DNA of 64,000 nucleotides from Zygnema cylindricum (GCA_037447655.1 JBBHKE010001817.1:101433-165432); one strand, 5' to 3'. Shown: positions 33,342 to 44,613, numbered from the stretch's first letter. Translations and numbers: made by a program. The notes: a model not told the origin generated them from the sequence alone.

Positions 33342-33543
33342 TGAAATAATTAGATTTAGGGGAGGTATTTTCTAGGTCTTTATTAGTTAAATTAGCTAAA
33401 AGAAAAAGCACAGGCAGCCTGCCTCTACCTTCTCTCTCTAGCCCCCATACTTGTTCTGTCACTGAAGGAGAGAGAAGGTGGTGGAGCCATGGCTGCCTTA
33501 GCTCCTTAGGCTAAAGAGTGACCTAAGTCACTCTTAACCAAAA

Positions 33544-33630
33544 AGGTTTAGTGCGTCAGGACTCGAACCTCCGACCGGCAAGGCGAGGCGTAGCCGTCAG
33601 CCCTTACCAGTTTGTCGTAGTAGTCCGTTA
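33544..33630 (-). other. tRNA-like module inside LTR of D (antisense)
   Basis: Minus-strand B-box GGTTCGAGTCC (33559-33569) and CTGGTAAGGGCT in place of the A-box-like word of C. Confidence 0.55.
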
Positions 33631-34108
33631 GGATACATAGGGTGTGATTGCAACTTAAACAGTAACAAGAACATTAATCTGATTAACGAAATTGCCATTA
33701 GACGACATAGAAATTAGTTGGATTTCATAGTACGCTCGAAAAAAATATACCGGACATTTATTTTGAACGGCAAGCATTAAAAGACGGTTTGGATCAGACT
33801 ACCCGCATCATCACCGAGATCTCAGAATAGCCGCTTTGGCTGTTTTTGGATGTAACTGACATGGCGACACGTGGCAAGATATATTTGGGAAGCACAAATC
33901 TCGAGAAGCATGAGGACGAGTCCGAAGGAGACAGGCCTCCACTCCATGGCATTGTCGTACACAAGCCGTATAAAAAGTACATCGGCCTTAGTACCTTTCT
34001 GTACTGTACAGTCTTCTGATTGATTCGTACATCATTATATTGGGGTTATGAGAAGGGTTTAGGACTTAGAGGATTGAGGAGGTAGCCGCCTCTCTCCGAA
34101 CAAGCTTG

Positions 34109-34115
34109 TATAAAT
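34109..34115 (+). promoter_or_regulatory. TATA box of LTR D
   Basis: TATAAAT followed by ATTGGCATCTTTGCC, almost as in C. Confidence 0.6.
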
Positions 34116-34667
34116 ATTGGCATCTTTGCCACTTGATAATTAATCGACTGGTTGGACGTTTTTTGTGATTCCTTTTGCAATGGACTCAAAGGAGTCCAGA
34201 CTGCACAGGGGTGCAGTCGGATTGTCTATTTGTCTGCTTGGGTGGCAGTTGCTTTAGTTGAAATTAGTGGTTAGTGGAAAACTACTTAGAGGCTTTCTCA
34301 ATTTTTGTCCATAATGGGGACACAAAATTGCAGGTTATGGGCCCACCCTCTAGGGTGCCCATATTCAAGAGACCTGAGTTCATTTTCTAGGAAGCCATGA
34401 TGAGAGGGGCATTTTGTGAAAAACGATGTTGGGGTATTGTTAGTGGACACGTGAAATGTCTATCTTAGGGAACTCCACCAGGGTTTGGAGGAGTGAGGTT
34501 TTCTTCAACAACATCTATTCCAACGGAGGAGACAAGTGATGGGGACAGTAGTGTGTCCGAAAACGGAAAGGAGACACCTCTTACTGCTATTGCCACGGCA
34601 CCCGGAGCGGTGGCCGTGAAGACGGAGGAAAATGATATTGAAATGTGAGAGTACACCAACATGAATG

Positions 34668-34783
34668 TCCTTGGGTTTGTCCGGAGTTTTTGCGGAACGG
34701 ATCGGACGACTCTCATTTCCTTCCTATTCTTTGGAGAGTAGCTGGGAGTGTGGCATTTAGTGGGCTTCCAGCGGAGTAGCACA
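34668..34783. repeat. Inverted repeat arm, left
   Basis: Starts TCCTTGGGTTTGTCCGG and ends GCGGAGTAGCACA. It is the exact reverse complement of 37540-37655. It overlaps the last codons of the N gag-like frame. Confidence 0.92.
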
Positions 34784-35720
34784 TATTGATGGTGGACAGT
34801 TTGGTCTTCTGGCAGAGACAGGAAAGGCGGTTGAACAACCTCTGGGGAGTTTCATTCTTCAAACAGCGGAAGTCTGTGAACTCCTTGATGGCAGTTTCGT
34901 TCCTTTCTGTGTAAAGGAGTCTCCAAGCGTCCAGAAGAGTGGTATAGGGATTAGGATTGGCAACCATCCGGGTGGCCGCTTCAGCTGTTTGTATTGCCTG
35001 AAGGTGGTTGACATAAGCCCTGCCTTGGGCCTGAATTTTCATATCAATGGTGAAAGTGGGGGTGATAGGAGCTGCGGCTGCGGTAGCCAAGCCGGCTGCT
35101 GCCTGAAGAGCCTCGGCGTCCAGAGCCGGATCCGATATTTTGATACTGGGGGCCATCAACAAAGGTTGACGTTCCTTGTAATCGGCCAAAGCTCCTCCGG
35201 CTAGATAATTTACCATCATCGGAAACAGGGTTGTTTCAAAATCTGTTGGAATGGCCCCTCCCCTGTATTTGTTGATTTCAGATTGGGTGAACGACTTCCA
35301 CAGCAATTCGAAATCAGAGAAAGCGATTCCCGAGCTATCTACTGTAAAGATCCTTACGTCCCCCATTTCTTTTTCCTCCTCCGCAAGGTTGGTGAACTGT
35401 GAAGAGGATGGTCCGGTGGGGCTAACAAACTGAACCGGTGAGATTACCCCTGGATCTGCGTCGTCTGGCTCGGGCTCGCCTCCTTCTCCGGTAGAGGGAG
35501 CGGTCTGACGAGAGATAGCACTCCCCCCCACTGAGAAAGGCCCGGTTACTGGTGGGATAGTGAGATGACCAGTATCTCCCTGGAGTTGGCCATTTGGAAA
35601 CGAGGAGCTTATCACCTTAGGAAAAGCTGCCCGAAGTCCTGCTCCTCTATACCCAGGAAAGGTCTGTTCCTCACGGTGAAGTGTTTCCACCGAGGGAATT
35701 TGGAGAATAGGTTTAGTCAC
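34784..35720 (-). pseudogene. N gag-like ORF, capsid half
   Basis: Minus-strand open frame of 335 codons (35720-34713, its end lying in the inverted repeat). The first 110 residues are Pro/Ser/Gly-rich. The rest is helical: SDFELLWKSFTQSEINKYRGG, then LLDAWRLLYTERNETAIKEF and NETPQRLFNRLSCL. The last block matches the M block KEL-x2-F-x5-ETAPALRAR. By analogy it is the capsid of an LTR-type element, but no zinc knuckle, protease or pol follows because the frame ends at the inverted repeat. Confidence 0.6.
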
Positions 35721-37063
35721 CGATGGTCCTTGAGGGATGGGTGGAGAAGGGGATGGAGATGACTGAGGACTACGAGGGAAAGGTGTATGCCTCCGTGTAC
35801 GCCTGCTGGAAATTTTTGGTGGGGGAGTTCCTTCGCTGGAACCGGGAGAACGTCGGTGAGGAGGAGAGTAGGCAGGAACGGCGTACTTGTAGGGTAAGAC
35901 AAGAGGTCCCGGTGACCCACGGACTGCAGCGCCGGAGAAACAGAAGGCGAAGGGGAAGATGCTTGAGGTGGAGATCGAGGAGGAGTGGTAATTCCGAGGG
36001 AAATGTGTAGTCTCCGGTCCGGTTGTAGCTGCACCACGGCCTCCACGGTAGAAGATCCCTCGACCGAGACAAATGTAGGAAGATATGTAGCCGCGGCTAC
36101 CGGATTACTCGGCAAATCTGCACCCAACCCCTTTTTGTTAGGCCCTGTTGTTTCCTCCCCTTCCCGCTGAAGAGGAGATTCTGGTCTTGGTTTTGGTGAG
36201 GTTCGTGGATCTCGCGTGACAGGAGGAGTTGCCTGATCTAGAGGTTGTACTTCCGTAGCGGGACCTGTTCTACGGGAAGGTGCTACCTGTCCACTAAGGA
36301 TTCCCCCGGATCTCCGTCTAACCTCCCGTATCAAGATCAGCTCCTGTTCCAATGCTCTCTTCCTTTCCTCTTCAAGGGCATCCCAATCTATTGCGACGGG
36401 TCCAGCCCCCGCCGTAGCCTTATCCTGCGATCGCATAATCTCAACCAATTTCTGGGTACTGCTCACCACACCCGAGAGATCCGCAATCCCCAAACCGGGT
36501 ACCTCGGGGTTCGTAGGCCTTGAACGCCATAGTCCTTCGGATGGTCAGACAACTGGTGCGGAAGGAGACATAGGACTTGGGGAAATTGAGGCAGAAGGAA
36601 AGAACGGCTCTTCTTTGACTAGGGGAGCAAATCGACCTTTGCTGTCCCGATGGTTGAACCGGAAATCTCTCTTAGGCTCAGGTAACTTTCGCTTGCTACT
36701 CCCTTCCCTGGTCCGGCCCCGAGAAGTTGCTCTGCCTCTAGAAGGTCTACTGGTAGCAGTTTCCTGAAATATGGTGGGCGGTTGTCGTGAAGTAGACGGC
36801 ATCTCCGGTTGCTCTCGAACCGAGATGAGAGAGCCGCTTTCGGACGAGCTACTCAGAATCTCCACTACTCTTCCCACTGGGCGTATGATCCGAGCTCGGT
36901 CGCTTCTGGCAACCCTCTGCACCAGCTCCTTCTTCACCTTCAATTCATGGATATTGTGAAGGGCTAGAATCTCCTTACGACCGGGTCGGTTAAGATCCAA
37001 CAAAATTTCAAGATCCTTGTATGTCTCCACTATCGGAGCCTTTGATCTGGTATAAGGTACCAC
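35717..37063 (-). pseudogene. N gag-like ORF, middle part with one in-frame TGA
   Basis: Two open stretches (37063-36545 and 36493-35717) share one frame and are split by a TGA at 36545-36547, after which the frame stays open. The product is basic and Ser/Pro/Arg-rich (SRPSRGRATSRGRTREGSSKRK), then has a predicted coiled segment (WDALEEERKRALEQELILI) and a Pro-rich tail. Frameshifts join it to 37368-37030 upstream and 35720 downstream. I do not recognise a known domain. Confidence 0.5.
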
Positions 37064-37368
37064 CTCGGAGGGTGGCGTGGGACCGCTTCCTTATGAGCCA
37101 AACCCTTCCTACAAGATTGGGGAGCTAAAGTCAGTCTTTCTACCTTCTCCTTAGCACTAGCCCTGGCGGCCTCGGACAACGTCGGAAATTTTTCACGTGA
37201 AAAGACCGGAGGAGGTGGAGGAGAGGGTTTTTTCTCTGGCTGCCTTAGAGGAGTCTCAACTACTACAGGCTCGGGCGGCATCATTCCCTTAAGAAACCGC
37301 TCTATGTGTGCAAGTGAGCCAAAGGGGGGTTCTCCCTCGGAAAGCTGTGACTCTTCCGCTTGGGCCAC
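37030..37368 (-). pseudogene. N gag-like ORF, N-terminal part
   Basis: 112 codons, acidic then Pro-rich (EKKPSPPPPPVFSREKFPTL), and overlaps the next frame by 34 bases. The ATG at 37368 is the first in the cluster. No known domain. Confidence 0.45.
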
Positions 37369-37539
37369 CGCTTCCTGCCTCTCCTGCTCGTCCGATCTGA
37401 CACCCGGAAGATCCTTATCCTAGACTTCTCCCCCCCCCCATAGCTGACTGGAGAAGAAGATCTAAATTCCCTTATAAAAAGTGCTCCGATCTGAGCACCT
37501 ATCCTCTTTAACCAAAAGGGACAGGGTGCTTTTCAGTAC

Positions 37540-37655
37540 TGTGCTACTCCGCTGGAAGCCCACTAAATGCCACACTCCCAGCTACTCTCCAAAGAATAGG
37601 AAGGAAATGAGAGTCGTCCGATCCGTTCCGCAAAAACTCCGGACAAACCCAAGGA
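37540..37655. repeat. Inverted repeat arm, right
   Basis: Starts TGTGCTACTCCGCTGG and ends CAAACCCAAGGA. It lies upstream of the N ORFs in the minus orientation, so it may be the original copy (5' leader) and the left arm its inverted duplicate. Confidence 0.92.
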
Positions 37656-37795
37656 TGACCACAAGAGTGTGCAAATAACTTCCACGCAGAAATAGATAAA
37701 TAACAAATATCGGCTTTTCAGATTAAACAATATCACCTTGCCCCAGAGAATGGAATTAAAGATAGAAATAAATGATTATGGTGAAGCGAATTCAC

Positions 37796-38345
37796 ATACC
37801 CCGGAGTGCAACGATGACCAAACTCAGCAGAAGAAAACCTCTCCCAATGGCCCCGATGACAGGTATGAGTCTCCCTCACCCTCCCGGTTCCCCCGCAAGG
37901 ATCCGACAATACTCTTCTTAGTTTCAAACAGCGAAAGTCCAAACCGCCCAAATAGGAGATAGTGCCAACTACCCACCCGTGCTACGGTCTCCACAAAAGA
38001 CAATCCAAAACAAAGATGGCAATAGAGTCAACGACACAATGCAACCGTTCTCCAACAGAAAGATTGATTTAATTCTCTGGGGGTTTTCTCAGGAGACAGT
38101 ACTGAAAAGCAACCTGTCTCCTTCGGCCCCAAGTGCCTTATACAATTTTAGTTTGTCCTACTGCAAGTTCCAAAGTCAAAGCAATTTAACAAGCCAATCA
38201 GCGACCAGCAATTGTTATCGTCCTAACATAAGACAAAACAAACTGTACTACACTCAGGGCTAAAATATAGACGACTGGTTCCGGCTGGATTGGCGACCGA
38301 AGGTCCTTCTATAATACATAAAATGGAAACAAAGTTCTGACTCGA
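37796..38345. repeat. Repeat family E, copy 1
   Basis: Diverged copy of 48267-48815. Shared blocks include ATACCCC at the start, CAAGATGGCAATAG(A/G)GTC, and GTCTCCTTCGGCCCCAAGTGC. No coding potential was seen. Since it lies upstream of N it may be part of that element's LTR or leader (inference). Confidence 0.65.
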
Positions 38346-38696
38346 CGTGAAACCGCCTAACTTTGTCCCAATGTCATAAATGTTTGGCCCGGTTGTGGGG
38401 CCTGAAATAACATCCTACTGACAACTGACAGTAAGATCTACGTGTCGTTCTCTAAAGTATCCCTCTACTAGAGCTACATAGAACACACAATATAATGGAG
38501 CAGGCACTTTGCACCGGACTAACTCCTCAGTTCGACCTCCGTTTAAGGTGAACTAAATTGCGTAGGGCTCCAGGGTGAAAATATAAAGATCTGATCTGGC
38601 TGATTGTCCTTTTCCTCCTCCGTACGCTAGAGTTCGTACAAAGTGGAATGAAGCCCCGGAAATCCTGGGAGTGCAAATGTGCCGAAGATGCACACG
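38346..38696. other. Unassigned sequence between E and F
   Basis: No gene or repeat match was seen. Its right end joins the RNase H region of element F in mid-codon, so it overwrote or replaced the end of F. Confidence 0.45.
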
Positions 38697-39747
38697 AGCT
38701 TGAGATCCTACCAAATATCTAAGGACTCTCTTAGCTGCCTCCCAATCCTTCTTAGTGGGAGCATTTAGACTTCTACTCAGCACTCCCACAGCTGCAGCTA
38801 AATCCGGCCGGGTACAATTCATAAAGTAGATTAGACTTCGCACTACTTGCCTGTAAGGAATAGTCTGCATGAACTTCTGTTCATCAGGAGATAATTCCTC
38901 GTCTAAGACTATGACTCCTTCTTCCTCACTCCCCTCACTTCCCTTCTTCAACTCTATTAGAGTTGTACAACTATTAGCTTTATCCATTTGAAGTTTTTCA
39001 AGCATGTTCCCTATTGCTTCCTTTTAAGTCAGTCTTATAATTTTCCTTTTTCGGTCTCTCTCTACTTGAATTCCCAAAATATATCTTGCTTCTCCCATAT
39101 CCTTCATTTCAAATCTCCCCTTAAGATCGGTTTTTAAGTTTGTTAATTTTTTCCATTGATTTACTTAAAACAAGCAAATCATCAACATAAATTGCAATAG
39201 ATATAAAACCTTCCTCATCTTCGAAAACATAGATTAAGTGATCTGAGCTGATATGAATATATCCCAAACCGGTAAGAAACTCATCAAGCTTCTTATTCCA
39301 TTTTCGAGGTGCCTGTTTCAAACCATAAAGAGATTTAATCAGCCGGCATACCTTACTCTCCTCTCCTTCCTCCACAAAACCTTGGGGTTGTCGCATGAAG
39401 ATCTCTTCCAATTCTCCATGCAAAAAGGTTGTCTTGATGTCCATCTGATGCACTTCCATGTCTTCCGCCGCTCCTAAACTGAGAAGTATGCGGATGGAGG
39501 GAAATCTGACCACCGGGGCAAAGGTTTCCTCGTAGTCAATTCCTTCCTTTTGTGTAAATCCTTTTGCCACTAATCTGGCCTTGTAGCGTTCGATTGTGTT
39601 ATCTGGGTTCAGTTTTAATTTGAAAACCCACTTACAACCGATTGGTTTTCGGTTAGGTGGACAGTCCACCAGCTCCCAAGTATCGGCTGCCATGATTGAA
39701 GCCATCTCCTCATTATGGCTGTCTTCCACCGGTTTCTTTCCGGACAA
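38697..39747 (-). pseudogene. pol: Element F reverse transcriptase and partial RNase H
   Basis: Minus-strand open stretches 39747-39121 and 39005-38697. Motifs are WELVDCPPNRKPIGCKWVFKLK, VAKGFTQKEGIDYEETFAP, HQMDIKTTFLHGELEE and the catalytic YVDDLLVLS (near 39175). A frameshift follows near 39125. RNase H starts with YFMNCTRPDLAAAVGVLSR and stops making sense after RYLVGS at 38697. Confidence 0.88.
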
Positions 39748-41375
39748 GTCATCGCCTCTCCATAAGTTTGAGGTTCATCTTGATGAGATAGTTTAGTTAC
39801 CTTGTTGTTAACCTGTTTTTCTTGCAGTCTTTTGCTACTTCTCCTCCCCCCCTCAAAATCTGAGGCTGGAATAGATGGTTCTCGTGGATTCTTTCGAACA
39901 AACTCGGCTTCTCCCCTATCCCTTGATTCCGAATCAATTTCCACCACGTCTTCCGCTTCGAGTAGGGTTGTCACTGGAGTTTCCACAGCCGAGTCCTTTT
40001 CGGTATGATTTGTTCCTGCAAGAATGTCATCTTCTCTAAAACCTGGATAGTTAGGAAGCTCAAAGTCATCAGAATTTTCTGACACAAATCTGATTTTTAC
40101 TGACTTCGTATATTTGAAGGGATCCACAGACTTTCCTTCTTCCATAACTACTAGATGCTTTACTAAGATTATATCTTCCCTTTTTAGATCATAAACTCTA
40201 TATCCTTTAACATCTTCATCATATCCTAATAAGTATCCCGGTTTTCCTTTAGGATCTAGCTTCCAATTGGACCGATCAGTATCTAGACAAAACACTTGAC
40301 TGCCGAAAACCTTTAAGTGAGATATGTCTGGTTTTCGGTCTGTCCATCTCTCATAAGGTGTTTGATCTTATATAGCTGAAGTAAGAACTCTATTCTTGAG
40401 GTAATTAGCACAGTTCATTCCTTCTGCTCAAAACCTTTTTCCTATCTTTTTATCTGACAACATACTTCTAACACTATCACTTAGTGTTCTATTTAACCTT
40501 TCAGCTACCCCATTCCGTTTCGTTTTTTCTAGAACTGTCTTTTGGTGTTGAACCCTATCTTCCCTCAGAAAATCCTCAAACTGGTTAGAAGTATACTCTC
40601 CACCATTGTCACTCCTTACTCTCTTGATTGGAGTTTCATGGAGTTTTTCGCTCCGTACTTTATATTGTCTAAAACAATCCTCAGCTTCGGACTTGTTTTT
40701 CAAAAAATATACCCAGGAATACCGAGACCAATCATCAGTTATAGTCATCATAAATCTCTTCACCCCCGGTGAGGGCACTTTAGCCAGTCCCCAAATATCT
40801 GTGTGTACTAGATCTAGAATTTATTCTCCTTTATAGGTGGCTGATTTACGAAAGGGTAATCTGTGTGCTTTACCTTGAGCACATCCACTACAATCACTTA
40901 TATCATCACTTTCACTCAACTGAATCCCTTCCACCACTCCCATCTTTTTCATCTCTCTTAACTTATCTAGATTCACATGCCCGAGCCTCTTATGCCACAT
41001 CATAATATCATGAACACCTGCATAATAAAGTTTCTTCTTTTCATTACTTAAGATCAGCCTAAACATCCCATGGCTACCTTTCTCAGCAATGAAATAGACA
41101 TCCTCCTCAAAACTAGCAGTAAAGACTCCTTCCCTAGTGCTAGTGAAAAAACCCTTATCATCTAATACTGATGTAGAGATAAGATTTTTGTTCAGCTCCG
41201 GAATAAACAATACATCGGAGAATGTTAATATGGATGTCTTTCCTTCTACTAACACTTTCAGATCTACCGATCCTACAAGAGTAGTGGTGACTATCCTCCC
41301 ATCCCCGTACTCTATCTCTACGGTGGGAATCTTTCTTATCTTAGTGAACAGGTGTCTATCCGTACACATGTGCAT
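39615..41375 (-). pseudogene. pol: Element F protease end, integrase and linker
   Basis: Stretches 41375-40821 (protease tail MHMCTD, then MMWHKRLGHVNLDKLREM and the C-S-G-C zinc pair), 40778-40428 (integrase core, RSDNGGEYTS near 40610 and AERLNRTLSD near 40500), and 40295-39615 (linker with EGGRRSSKRLQEKQ). Stops and frameshifts separate them. The D,D,E residues are recognisable. Confidence 0.87.
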
Positions 41376-41429
41376 GGAGGCACCTGAATCTACAATCCAG
41401 CCTGCTTCACCTTTTAATCCACTGTAAGC

Positions 41430-42547
41430 TCATTTCTGCCTTCGTGGAAGTTTGACCTCATTTTTCGCCTCCAACTCCTCATCCAAAAGGATCTCATCGT
41501 CCTCGTCCTCGGATTCCGCCTTAAGTACCTGTGTGACAAGGGCTTTTTTCTTTCCTCTCGGGGTACCACCGGTCTGCCCCTCCTTTAACCGAAGCTCGGT
41601 TAGCTTAGTGCACTCTGCCATATAGTGCCCCGGTTTCTTACAAAAATGACATAAACCTTTGGGAGCCCTTAGTTCGAACTCGTCGGCCTATTTTTTCTGC
41701 TCCCTACCCCCATAGTTTCCGACCGGTTTTCGGGAATCCCTGTTCCTCCAATCGGTCGTTGTTGCCAAGGCTTGGCCACTCTTTCCTCCCCTTCGGGTCT
41801 CAATTGTACTCTCTTGAACGAGAATCATCCCTACCACTGAGTTCCATATCCACCTTGAGTCAGGCAAGTCCTGCACACGGTAAACTATGTTCACGAACTC
41901 ATCAGGTAACTTCATCAGTAAACAGTTAACCTTTTCTTTTTCACTAAAATTTTTTCCCGCACTCTCTAGCTCCATGAAGAGTGTAGCAAGCTCATTGCAA
42001 AAATCCAACATATTTCCCCCTTTGTATACATACTCCTTAACTTTCTGATCAGCCAACTGTTGTTGCTGAATCGTACCACTTCGGTACATCTTTATGAGAG
42101 CCATCCAAAGATCGGATGCCCTTTCTACCTGCAAATGAGGACATGCAAGTCCTTGAGTGAGATGGCGTAGGATGAAGTGCTTTGCCGCCATATTGTTGAA
42201 GTCCCAGGTTTAATATCATTCTCCTCATTCCTCGAAATAGGTGATATGAATGTCGAACCAGTTGCTATTGGTGTGGTCGTCTCCTTCTCCTTTCTTTTGT
42301 CCACCACCTCTCCTTCTTTTGTTTCCTCCGTTGAAGGTGGATCCTCTTTCTTGGTGAATCTGGTTCCTCTAAACCTTGGAGGAATTCCAAGACTTGATGG
42401 ACGCCCCAACCGTCCACTCACTATCCCCCAAAACCTTTTTTCGCATAGAGCTCCTATCATCATACTTTCCCAGTATATGAAGCCAGTTCCATTAAAGATT
42501 GGTACCATAGAGGGTGGGCCCATAACCAGAAACTCTGAGACCTCCAT
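41430..42547 (-). pseudogene. gag: Element F gag
   Basis: ATG 42547 lies in the LTR and the frame crosses the primer site as Val-Met-Gly-Pro. Blocks are FIYWESMMIGAL, then after a frameshift near 42180 MAAKHFILRHLTQG, DLWMALIKMYRSG, LLMKLPDEFVNIVYRVQ, and a knuckle region (C-x2-C-x4-H-Y-M-A-E-C, near 41640) followed by an acidic linker. The capsid/nucleocapsid order is normal for Copia. Confidence 0.87.
42513..42527 (-). other. Primer-binding site of F (half initiator tRNA-Met)
   Basis: Minus strand GGTTATGGGCCCACC, all 15 bases as in C and D. The LTR just upstream ends TTTCT instead of a canonical CA. Confidence 0.88.
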
Positions 42548-43577
42548 AAGTCCTCAGAGTAGACAGCTTCCAAGAAGCCTCTAGGATAATTCTGACCCCT
42601 TTGTGTTTCAGCAAAAATAACTGCCACCCTAGCAAACAAATACTTATACCACCTGCACCCCTGTGAAGGCAGGACTCCCTTGAGTCGATAGCAAAAAAAA
42701 TCTCTGAATTTGCTCCCCTGAGCAGTAAGTTATGGAGGGTCAAAGTTGACTTTTTGTACAGAAGCTCTCTGGGAGAGAGGGTCCTATCTTCTAATTTTTC
42801 TAAGTCCTATCTCTCTCACAGACTCTATCTACTGATGTACGGAACCAATCAAAATTGAGTTCTGTACGCAAAAGTACAGCTGCCGGTGTACTTTAGGTAC
42901 GGACATTGTACGACATGGCCTAAATGTCGACACATGTCATATTCGGATTCGTTGCCATAATCTCCGGAGATTCCACGATCCAACGTAATTTCGCCACCCG
43001 TCATCCGATGTGGCGATGGCCACAAACCGCCGAAATCTTCCTCCGCGATCTCGGCGCTAATTGCGGCCGTCCGATTAGAATCTAATTTAATCGTAGCCGT
43101 AATAAATACATGTGCGGTATTTGTTTCACTTACGAAACAAATGCGCGGTATTGATTCTTAGTCCGTACCGTAATCCGTACTTTATATATTACCGGATCTA
43201 TGTATCCCGTAATCTATTATAGTTAAATGAATAATCATACGTATATCTAGTTAATTAATTATCAAACTATATACTACGTAACATTAATCCTAGACTTAAC
43301 GGCTAAGGCTACCGGCAGTTTCCTATCTGCCGGCCGGTAGGTACAGGGATCAATTCCTGTCGCCGGCACATACCTTTTAAATAAATAAACCCTAACTAAT
43401 ATAAATTTCCCGTAAACCTCAGGATAGCCAAGGTAGCCATGGCTCTAGCTTCCTCTCCAATTTCTTAGTGACTGCGACAAGTTTGAGAGTTGGAGAGAGA
43501 AGTTAGAGATAGACTGCCTCGGCTTTTTTATTTCTTTTCAGACCTAGAAAATACTTAAAAAACCATTAGTTTCTACA
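42528..43577 (-). repeat. 5' LTR of element F
   Basis: About 1,050 bp; minus strand starts TGTAGAAACTAATGG. It contains a diverged tRNA-like module (about 43289-43371) with AGGGATCAATTCC in the B-box position. Confidence 0.85.
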
Positions 43578-43584
43578 AACTCTA

Positions 43585-44118
43585 GTGTTATTCCCCAGAC
43601 GCGCCGCGGACCCCTTTCCCCCTGATCTATCGCGATATTTTCTTCATTATTTATATTTTAACGGGGTTCTACTTGGGTACCCCTTCGAGAATGTCTTTTT
43701 GACTTCTTTTTTTTATAAATGGCAGTTAATGGCTGCTTTGTTCGTTTGGTTTTCGAAAAAACTTAGATTTTACAAATTTACAATGTAATTTATTTTTTCG
43801 TTTCGGTATTATAATTTTAGAACTAAAAAGTATTATTTTAAATTTGTCAACGTTTATGTGTCGCGTTATTCGTAATAAATTTAAGTTAAACAACGTACGG
43901 AACAAATTCTTACTCGTGGCATACCACGCTATATAAAGTCGATAATATATCATAGTATATTGTAAAGTACTATTGTATGCATATTATATTTTTTTAAGTT
44001 ATCGCCGATATGGAATTTGTTGGTCTTTGACCTATATATCGGGACCTCTAACCGTTCGATAACCGATAATTATCGGTATCGGTGTTATCGCGATAAATTT
44101 AGTACCGATACACAACAC
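43585..44118. repeat. AT-rich repeat L, copy 1
   Basis: Starts GTGTTATTCCCC and ends ATACACAACAC, flanked by TA on both sides. It is homologous to 44614-45192 at an offset near 1,030 bp. It carries the TATCGCCGATATGGAATTTG block and a TATCGG-rich palindromic end. No transposase is encoded, so it is a MITE-like candidate. Confidence 0.6.
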
Positions 44119-44477
44119 TAATACTTACGATTCGTGGTGTACTACTGTAGCGTTGATAAACGTGAAATAGAATAGTATTTACAACTTTTTTTTTTTTAGT
44201 TAATAAAATGAACGGTTAAAAAACAACCACGTCACTGTAAGTGAATTGTAATTAAGAGCACTACTATAAACTAAAATCGTGTTTTCACTCTAATAACGAT
44301 TCATGCTGTACTGTAAAACACTGTTCACGCCATAACATAAAAAATGTGCGTAATAAAGTACGATAAAAGTACGGCTTACGTTAATGTAGTTAATAGTGTC
44401 GTGCATTGGTTAGGATTTGCCGCTAACCGATAACGGTCTTTTTGGGGAAGTCGATAATCGATACATTGGTATGATAT

Positions 44478-44550
44478 ATCGTTATCGGTGTTATCGCCGA
44501 TAAATACCCGATATTTATCATTTATTATCAGCGATAACACCGATATCGAT
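44478..44550. repeat. Palindrome of TATCGG words
   Basis: TATCGGTGTTATCGC (left arm, ending about 44498) and GCGATAACACCGATA (44531 on) are exact reverse complements around a loop of about 30 bases. It looks like two L-type ends meeting tail to tail. Confidence 0.75.
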
Positions 44551-44613
44551 AACTATCGGCTATATCTATACGGACCGTACAGATAAATGTATGGTCGGTA
44601 CACTCAAGTCTAC

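Larger units (their letters stand above)
33342..34667 (+). mobile_element. gag: Element D fragment: 5' LTR and gag start
   Basis: The LTR (about 33342-34332) is related to that of C but lacks the first TGT. It has the tRNA-like module (33544-33630) and TATAAAT at 34109. A perfect primer-binding site GGTTATGGGCCCACC is at 34333-34347. The gag that follows matches C gag but has a 1-base loss before the primer site and later stops. It ends abruptly at 34667, where the inverted-repeat structure of N begins. Confidence 0.85.
34668..37655 (-). mobile_element. N: gag-like ORF cluster bracketed by perfect 116-bp inverted repeats
   Basis: The arms 34668-34783 and 37540-37655 are exact reverse complements. 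Between them lies a minus-strand series of gag-like ORFs. No transposase is present and the flanks show no target duplication. The left arm starts exactly where element D gag stops. It may be a foldback rearrangement of a retroelement end, an unusual element, or an assembly join. Confidence 0.6.
38697..43577 (-). mobile_element. Element F: Copia retrotransposon, 3' end lost
   Basis: Minus-strand element with 5' LTR (42528-43577), primer-binding site, gag, protease, integrase, reverse transcriptase and part of RNase H. The 3' end of RNase H, the polypurine tract and the 3' LTR are missing. It is the same family as A and close to C. Many frameshifts make it inactive. Confidence 0.9.

Noticed and set aside
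36545-36547. TGA readthrough (recoding) in N
   Set aside because: The frame is open on both sides, but neighbouring frameshifts show general decay, so a recoding claim is not justified.
34668-37655. DNA transposon with 116-bp terminal inverted repeats
   Set aside because: Interior is gag-like, no transposase is seen, and the flanks show no target duplication; kept as an unexplained inverted structure.
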